Shown here piece by piece: positions 7,068-9,499 of a stretch of DNA of 9,499 bases. Source of the DNA: CAIVAT01 sp037139855. Its GTDB lineage: Bacteria; Bacteroidota; Bacteroidia; Bacteroidales; FEN-979. Made by a program: the position numbers and the translations under genes. The number at the start of each line of letters is the position of its first letter. Positions within the stretch are counted from its first letter, which is position 1. The stretch spans positions 1 through 9,499 of the forward strand of contig JBAXFM010000210.1 of NCBI GenBank assembly GCA_037139855.1. Reading direction: 5' to 3'. A model generated the notes under the pieces. That model had not been told where the DNA came from. It was given only the letters and a program-made list of their open reading frames with translations, and made no database searches.

Positions 7068-8114
7068 TCAATAGTCCCTGATACAACGAAGGGGTAAGCC
7101 GGCTGTCTTGGGATCACCGGAGACATCGCAATAATCCCACGGGCTGCCAAAGAAAAAGTTTTTTCCCGACAAGCCGTCAAAGTTTGTATTGCTCCAGTAA
7201 TATCCGTAGACTCCCCGATCGGTCAGCACGCCGGTGTTGTAATAAATTTCTCCTGCTGCATGCAGTTTTAACGCGGAGTTCCAGGGGCCATTCCAGTTCA
7301 TCCAGCCACCTGCAGCATTAATGTTGCTCCATTCCGAACTGGAGGGAATCCGCCAGGCAGCGCCAAGTTCAAGGGTACACGGGTCGTTGTCGGCAATCCA
7401 GCCGAGGTTTTCATAATTGTAAGTAGTCCACACCGAGTTGGGTGTCCTGGAGGTGCCTTCATACTTGTACCCCTGCTTGCGGTTAAACTGCCAGTACCAG
7501 CCAGCGGAAGCTTCAGTGGCATCACTCACCGCCGAGGCCTGCTGACTTGCACCAAGGTTACGGGTAATCCAGCATTTGGATAGTTCTCCTGGAATCCCGG
7601 TTACTGTGCCATAGGTAATTGATTTTGTGACCGGCGCGATGGCCCCGGCCACATGATTTACCGCGACAGAAGTACCACATGGAAATGCAGCGTTACCCCA
7701 GATGGGCTGTCCATAGCGATAAGTCAGGAACTGCCCGTTTGTACCCGCAGGAACGATAACCCATTGCGCACCATCCCAATATCGCATATCACCAACACTG
7801 GCGCCCGGATTGGCAGAAACAGCCACCCATTTTGCGCCATCCCAAAAATAGTAACCGGCCATTACATTGTTTGGCGGGGATCCTGCTATCGCAGTATTAT
7901 AAACAAGCAGCCCCAATGCCGGTGCTGAAACAGGCGCAGCAGAATTGGTTGCTGTAAGCGCAACCCGTGGTGGCAGGAAACCCTTGTCAGAAAAGCTCAC
8001 ATCCATCCCGGCCGAGGCATCAGGCTGACTGCCATTGGCATTGACGCCCATTTGGGCAAATACTGCACTGCTGCAAAGCAAAAGCAATGAAATTAAAGCG
8101 GGTAATTTTTTCAT
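7068..8114 (-). CDS. Secreted FISUMP-domain protein, downstream tandem copy
   Basis: This 348-residue exported protein has no assignable enzymatic role. A signal peptide (MKKLPALISLLLLCSSAVFA, probable cut before Q21) is followed by an N-terminal region (about 21-85) carrying DKGFLPPRVALTATN. That motif is widespread at the N termini of Bacteroidota surface proteins. Two short tryptophan repeats, WDGAKW (91-96) and WDGAQW (113-118), come next. Residues of about 146-348 form a Fibrobacter succinogenes major paralogous (FISUMP, TIGR02145) domain, related to C-type-lectin-like folds, with KCWITRNLGA, AAWRIPSSSEW, RGVYGYYWSN and the terminal RCIRDY. No type IX secretion C-terminal domain is seen after it. 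The gene lies 36 bases downstream of a paralog on the same strand and probably shares its transcript. Surface binding or adhesion is an inference. The start follows TAACCAAACCGGTGTAA without a Shine-Dalgarno sequence. Confidence 0.88.
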   Translation of the reverse strand: MKKLPALISLLLLCSSAVFAQMGVNANGSQPDASAGMDVSFSDKGFLPPRVALTATNSAAPVSAPALGLLVYNTAIAGSPPNNVMAGYYFWDGAKWVAVSANPGASVGDMRYWDGAQWVIVPAGTNGQFLTYRYGQPIWGNAAFPCGTSVAVNHVAGAIAPVTKSITYGTVTGIPGELSKCWITRNLGASQQASAVSDATEASAGWYWQFNRKQGYKYEGTSRTPNSVWTTYNYENLGWIADNDPCTLELGAAWRIPSSSEWSNINAAGGWMNWNGPWNSALKLHAAGEIYYNTGVLTDRGVYGYYWSNTNFDGLSGKNFFFGSPWDYCDVSGDPKTAGLPLRCIRDY

Positions 8115-8150
8115 TTACACCGGTTTGGTTAAAAAAAAGAATCGATCAGA
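8115..8150 (-). other. 36-base spacer between the two FISUMP genes
   Basis: Read on the minus strand, the spacer contains a run of eight T residues and ends AACCGGTGTAA before the ATG. No TAnnTTTG box and no stem strong enough for a terminator is visible, which supports co-transcription of the two genes from the promoter near 9260. The spacer plus the downstream gene's first 300 codons keep an exact 1080-base offset to the upstream copy, so it lies within the apparent duplication unit. Confidence 0.5.
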
Positions 8151-9194
8151 TTAATTATTACGGATGCAGCGGATGGAGGCCCCGTAAGCCTTGTTGAAAT
8201 TCGAAATTACAGCACTGGTAGAAGAACTGAAACCCAGGCAATAGCCGTGAGTGTCATCGCTTTGTGCAATACTCCATTGGTAGCCGGCTGAACCACGATA
8301 TACCAGCGAACCATTCATGTAACTCAGGTAGCCGGCAGGATGCAGTTTTAACAATGAAGTCCAGGGGCCGTTGTAGTTGGTCCATCCTCCGCTTGCATCA
8401 ACATTCGTCCATTCGGTGGCGGTTGGCATCCGCCAGCCATTGCCAATCTCAAGGTTACAGGGGTCATTGGCTGATGTCCAGTTAGAGTTTTCATTCAGGG
8501 TGTTTACCCAGGTAGTATTGGGTGTTCTGTCGGTTCCATCATGCTTATACCCCTGTTTGAGATTAAACTGCCAGTACCAGCCTGCTGCGGCTTCAGAAAC
8601 ATCGTTCAGGGAAGTGGCCTGGATGTCGGCGCCAAGGTTTTTGGTGATCCAGCATTTGGTCGTTTCCCCGGGAACATTGGTTACCGTGCCATACGTGACG
8701 GTTTTGTTCACCGGACATACGTCACCGGCAACATGGTTCACGGTGAAGGCAATACCGCAGGCAAATGAAGGCACCGCCCAGCGGGGAACTCCATCGCTGA
8801 AAATCATGATTTTCCCGTTTGATCCTGCGGGCAGGATCACCCATTGGCTGCCATTCCAGTATTGCATGTCACCATAGCTGGTTCCCTGTGGAGTTGCGAT
8901 GGATATCCATTTTGACCCATTCCAGTAATAATACCCGACAGTTACATTGTCGGGCGAGATGCCGGCAACAGCCGTATTGAACACAATCAATCCAACCGCC
9001 GGTGAAGTTACCGGGGAGGCAGCATTAGTGGCGGTGAGTTCAACACGGGGCGGAAGGAATCCTTTATCGGTAAAACTCACATCCAGCCCGGCAGAAGGAT
9101 CAGGCGCGTTGCCATTGGTATTGATACCCACCTGGGCATAAATGACGCTGCAAACGAGGAAAAGAAAAGCAATTAAACCGGAGGTTTTTTTCAT
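8151..9194 (-). CDS. Secreted FISUMP-domain protein, upstream tandem copy
   Basis: The 347-residue protein is a paralog of the neighbouring FISUMP protein, with identical architecture. It has a signal peptide (MKKTSGLIAFLFLVCSVIYA), the DKGFLPPRVELTATN region, two tryptophan repeats WNGSKW (91-96) and WNGSQW (113-118), then a FISUMP domain ending SIRCIRNN. By hand alignment about 57% of the first 300 residues are identical to the other copy with no gap, but only about a fifth of the last 48. The C-terminal differences fall between conserved GYxWS and RCIR. The frame extends upstream to a TTG at 9257, but that codon is the end of the -7 box; ATG 9194 directly begins the signal peptide and gives a length matching the paralog. 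The N-terminal cysteine (FLVC) is not a good lipobox, so a soluble or envelope-attached secreted protein is favoured. The ligand is unknown. Confidence 0.88.
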   Translation of the reverse strand: MKKTSGLIAFLFLVCSVIYAQVGINTNGNAPDPSAGLDVSFTDKGFLPPRVELTATNAASPVTSPAVGLIVFNTAVAGISPDNVTVGYYYWNGSKWISIATPQGTSYGDMQYWNGSQWVILPAGSNGKIMIFSDGVPRWAVPSFACGIAFTVNHVAGDVCPVNKTVTYGTVTNVPGETTKCWITKNLGADIQATSLNDVSEAAAGWYWQFNLKQGYKHDGTDRTPNTTWVNTLNENSNWTSANDPCNLEIGNGWRMPTATEWTNVDASGGWTNYNGPWTSLLKLHPAGYLSYMNGSLVYRGSAGYQWSIAQSDDTHGYCLGFSSSTSAVISNFNKAYGASIRCIRNN

Positions 9195-9250
9195 AGGTCT
9201 GGTAGATGAATGAGTAATAAAGAGTCGGGTTACAGGTTGGAAAGCAACAC

Positions 9251-9277
9251 CATTCAAATGTAGTACATTTTTGAATG
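9251..9277. promoter_or_regulatory. Inverted repeat over the FISUMP -7 box, candidate operator
   Basis: CATTCAA (9251-9257) and ATGTA (9258-9262) pair with TACAT (9264-9268) and TTGAATG (9271-9277), giving a near-perfect 12-base inverted repeat with a one-base centre and a two-T bulge. It covers the whole -7 box and lies upstream of the expected transcription start near 9249. It would therefore act as DNA, for example as a site for a dimeric repressor, rather than as an RNA hairpin. The binding protein is unknown. Confidence 0.45.
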
Positions 9278-9282
9278 CCCAA
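9255..9282 (-). promoter_or_regulatory. Promoter of the tandem FISUMP genes
   Basis: On the minus strand TTG (9282-9280), a 17-base spacer and TACATTTG (9262-9255) fit the Bacteroidota pattern TTG-N17-23-TAnnTTTG. Transcription would begin near 9249, giving a leader of about 55 bases before the ATG at 9194. The leader lacks a Shine-Dalgarno sequence. This is the best promoter match in the window because both halves fit. Confidence 0.65.
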
Positions 9283-9301
9283 CGGGAAATTTATTGGGCA
9301 T
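9275..9301. promoter_or_regulatory. Second inverted repeat over the FISUMP -33 region
   Basis: ATGCCCAA (9275-9282) is the exact reverse complement of TTGGGCAT (9294-9301), with an 11-base AT-rich interval. It shares three bases with the neighbouring inverted repeat, and its left arm contains the -33 TTG. An 8-base perfect repeat in this position is suggestive of an activator or repressor site, though no protein can be named. Confidence 0.4.
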
Positions 9302-9434
9302 ACGTGAAATAAAATTTTGCTAAGCTGGCGTTATATTGTGCAACAAATCCTATTTGCTATTCTATTGAAGTCAAGAAACCTACTGCTGCTAATTAAGGAC
9401 CCCTCCCCTTGCCCTGTGTGCATGGAAAACCACC
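9302..9434. other. Non-coding stretch without recognised elements
   Basis: No credible reading frame, RNA gene or promoter is visible in these 133 bases. The left part is AT-rich (GAAATAAAATTTTGC). From about 9398 the composition switches to C-rich (GGACCCCTCCCCTTGCCC), leading into the palindromic repeat. The C-rich part may be the flank of that repeat. Confidence 0.5.
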
Positions 9435-9480
9435 TCAACCCCCGGCCCCTTCTCCTAAAGGAGAAGGGGGGGATGGTTGA
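9435..9480. repeat. C/G-rich intergenic palindrome, REP- or MITE-like
   Basis: A perfect 10-base stem, CCCCTTCTCC (9446-9455) and GGAGAAGGGG (9460-9469), encloses TAAA. Outside it, CCC (9441-9443) can pair with GGG (9470-9472), and TCAACC (9435-9440) with GGTTGA (9475-9480), leaving small GG and AT bulges, so the whole 46 bases fold back. Sequences of this CCCCGGCCCCTTCTCC type are, from memory, common as dispersed intergenic repeats in Bacteroidota genomes. It lacks a T tract directly after the stem, so a simple rho-independent terminator is less likely. It may have helped bring about or mark a local rearrangement boundary. Confidence 0.6.
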
Positions 9481-9499
9481 TTCAATGTTTTGACAAATA

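Noticed and set aside
8052..8114. Lipoprotein signal in the FISUMP proteins
   Set aside because: The cysteine in LLLLC or FLVC lacks a small residue before it and is followed by more hydrophobic residues; the VFAQ/VIYAQ end fits ordinary signal peptidase cleavage better.
8120..8155. Eight-T run between the FISUMP genes as a terminator
   Set aside because: The only stem before it is about four base pairs (AATC/GATT), too weak for intrinsic termination.
8377..8877. 166-codon open frame on the plus strand across the upstream FISUMP gene
   Set aside because: The minus-strand frame has a signal peptide, domain and paralog support; the plus-strand product has no recognisable motif and the paralogous region does not preserve a matching frame.
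7068..9194. Diversity-generating retroelement target
   Set aside because: The lectin-like fold and variable C terminus are suggestive, but there is no reverse transcriptase or template repeat in the window, and the differences are not confined to adenine-type substitutions in an otherwise identical repeat.
9260..9400. LytTR-type paired direct repeats upstream of the FISUMP promoter
   Set aside because: I looked for two copies of a GTT-centred nine-base motif about two helical turns apart and found none; only inverted repeats are present.

Overview
The window looks like chromosomal DNA of a member of the Bacteroidota. Three gene starts have an exact TAnnTTTG, the -7 element of that phylum, close upstream. 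Starts mostly lack Shine-Dalgarno sequences, exported proteins have signal peptides ending in -AQ or -G, and a LytS/LytTR two-component pair and FISUMP-domain proteins with a GFLPPR-type N-terminal region are present. I cannot place it below phylum level. Six protein genes fill nearly all of the sequence; I see no rRNA, tRNA, CRISPR array, transposase or phage gene.

Left half (1-4243, + strand): a short leader with a -7 box precedes an exported S9-family serine peptidase whose N- and C-terminal motifs closely match the plant chloroplast glutamyl endopeptidase group (MEROPS S9D). Its stop codon overlaps by one base the start of a half-size ABC exporter, so the two are probably one translationally coupled operon.

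Middle (4244-7056, + strand): a separate promoter drives a membrane sensor kinase (signal peptide, TPR array, one membrane helix, LytS-type kinase). It is followed, with a 4-base ATGA overlap, by a LytTR response regulator. The two form a complete two-component system; its input and target genes are not evident.

Right half (7057-9194, - strand): two tandem paralogous genes encode secreted FISUMP proteins. They keep an exact 1080-base register through most of their length and are separated by 36 bases. They differ mainly in about 35 residues near the C terminus, which looks like duplication followed by local diversification. The downstream copy ends 11 bases from the end of the response-regulator gene, tail to tail.

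Right end (9195-9499): about 305 bases without a gene. This holds a good promoter for the FISUMP pair, framed by two overlapping inverted repeats that could be operators. A long C/G-rich palindrome of intergenic-repeat type follows at 9435-9480.

I see no clearly undescribed system. The points most worth checking are the peptidase-exporter coupling, the variable C-terminal patch of the FISUMP twins, and the double inverted repeat at their promoter. Two apparent long gene starts are explained away because their TTG codons are the last three bases of -7 boxes.
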